This document shows, in pieces, positions 63,972 to 64,000 of a stretch of 64,000 bases of DNA. The first letter of the stretch is position 1. The number at the start of each line of letters is the position of its first letter. The notes below the pieces were generated by a model that was given only the letters and a program-made list of their open reading frames with translations, was not told the origin of the DNA and did not search any database. The DNA lies in assembly GCF_001748285.1 (NCBI RefSeq), contig NZ_BDGT01000024.1, forward strand, positions 22,815-86,814, given 5' to 3'. This stretch comes from Thermogemmatispora onikobensis (lineage in GTDB: Bacteria; Chloroflexota; Ktedonobacteria; Ktedonobacterales; Ktedonobacteraceae). The position numbers were made by a program, and so were the translations under genes.

Positions 63972-64000
63972 GCACCTCGCTCCTTTCCACAGGCATTGCG

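Overview
This is a gene-dense, GC-rich bacterial window of 64 kb. About 50 protein genes are supported, and I saw no rRNA or tRNA gene. The content points to the phylum Chloroflexota, most likely a thermophilic or soil Ktedonobacterium of the Thermogemmatispora type. That placement is inference. It rests on the full F-type ATP synthase cluster with an AtpZ/AtpI-like protein, a DUF3090 (TIGR03847) protein, an RsmD whose motif reads A-P-P-Q-Y, a very large HTH/NB-ARC/WD40 protein, and many small proteins known mainly from this group.

Layout. 1-8.8 kb, plus strand: [NiFe]-hydrogenase maturation block (endopeptidase, 34-residue DUF6893-like peptide, hypA, hypB, hypF, hypC, SIS protein, HypC-like protein, second SIS protein, hypD, hypE). 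The structural hydrogenase genes must lie outside the left edge. 9-11.1 kb: two paralogous secreted, membrane-anchored TPM-domain proteins with Gly-rich tails. 11.3-19.6 kb, minus strand: ATP synthase operon in canonical order (atpZ/I-B-E-F-H-A-G-D-C), with unusually long spacers. 20-34.8 kb: mostly housekeeping genes (orphan NarL-type regulator, GT4 glycosyltransferase plus PAP2-like membrane protein, 2-hydroxyacid dehydrogenase, DUF3090, DegV, Asp23 and DAK2 fatty-acid kinase module facing rpmB, rlmN, cvpA, hflX).

34.9-48.3 kb is the accessory and most interesting part. It carries a trypsin-TIR fusion, an esterase, a divergent sigma-like factor, a 1217-residue HTH/NB-ARC/WD40 protein, and a minus-strand array of caspase-like protease, THEP1-type NTPase, CHAT-STAND-TPR protein, SWIM zinc-finger protein and dCTP deaminase. 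A small HTH protein with a palindromic operator closes it. These are domain types typical of STAND/caspase/TIR conflict (defence or regulated-death) systems. The assembly seen here is, to my knowledge, not a named system. An array of GAAC/GTTC inverted repeats covers the promoter of the NB-ARC/WD40 gene.

48.6-64 kb: glutamine synthetase, kynurenine-formamidase-like cyclase, MFS/spermidine-synthase fusion, a 36-residue membrane peptide, GT39-type transferase, FtsH-like AAA/M41 protein, glucosaminidase-like protein, rsmD, VOC protein, HTH protein, HAD phosphatase and a Pnkp-like kinase.

Promoters of the classic -35/-10 type are readable at several genes. At two of them (rlmN and the HTH gene at 48.3 kb) the -10 box ends exactly six bases before ATG, which suggests leaderless mRNAs.
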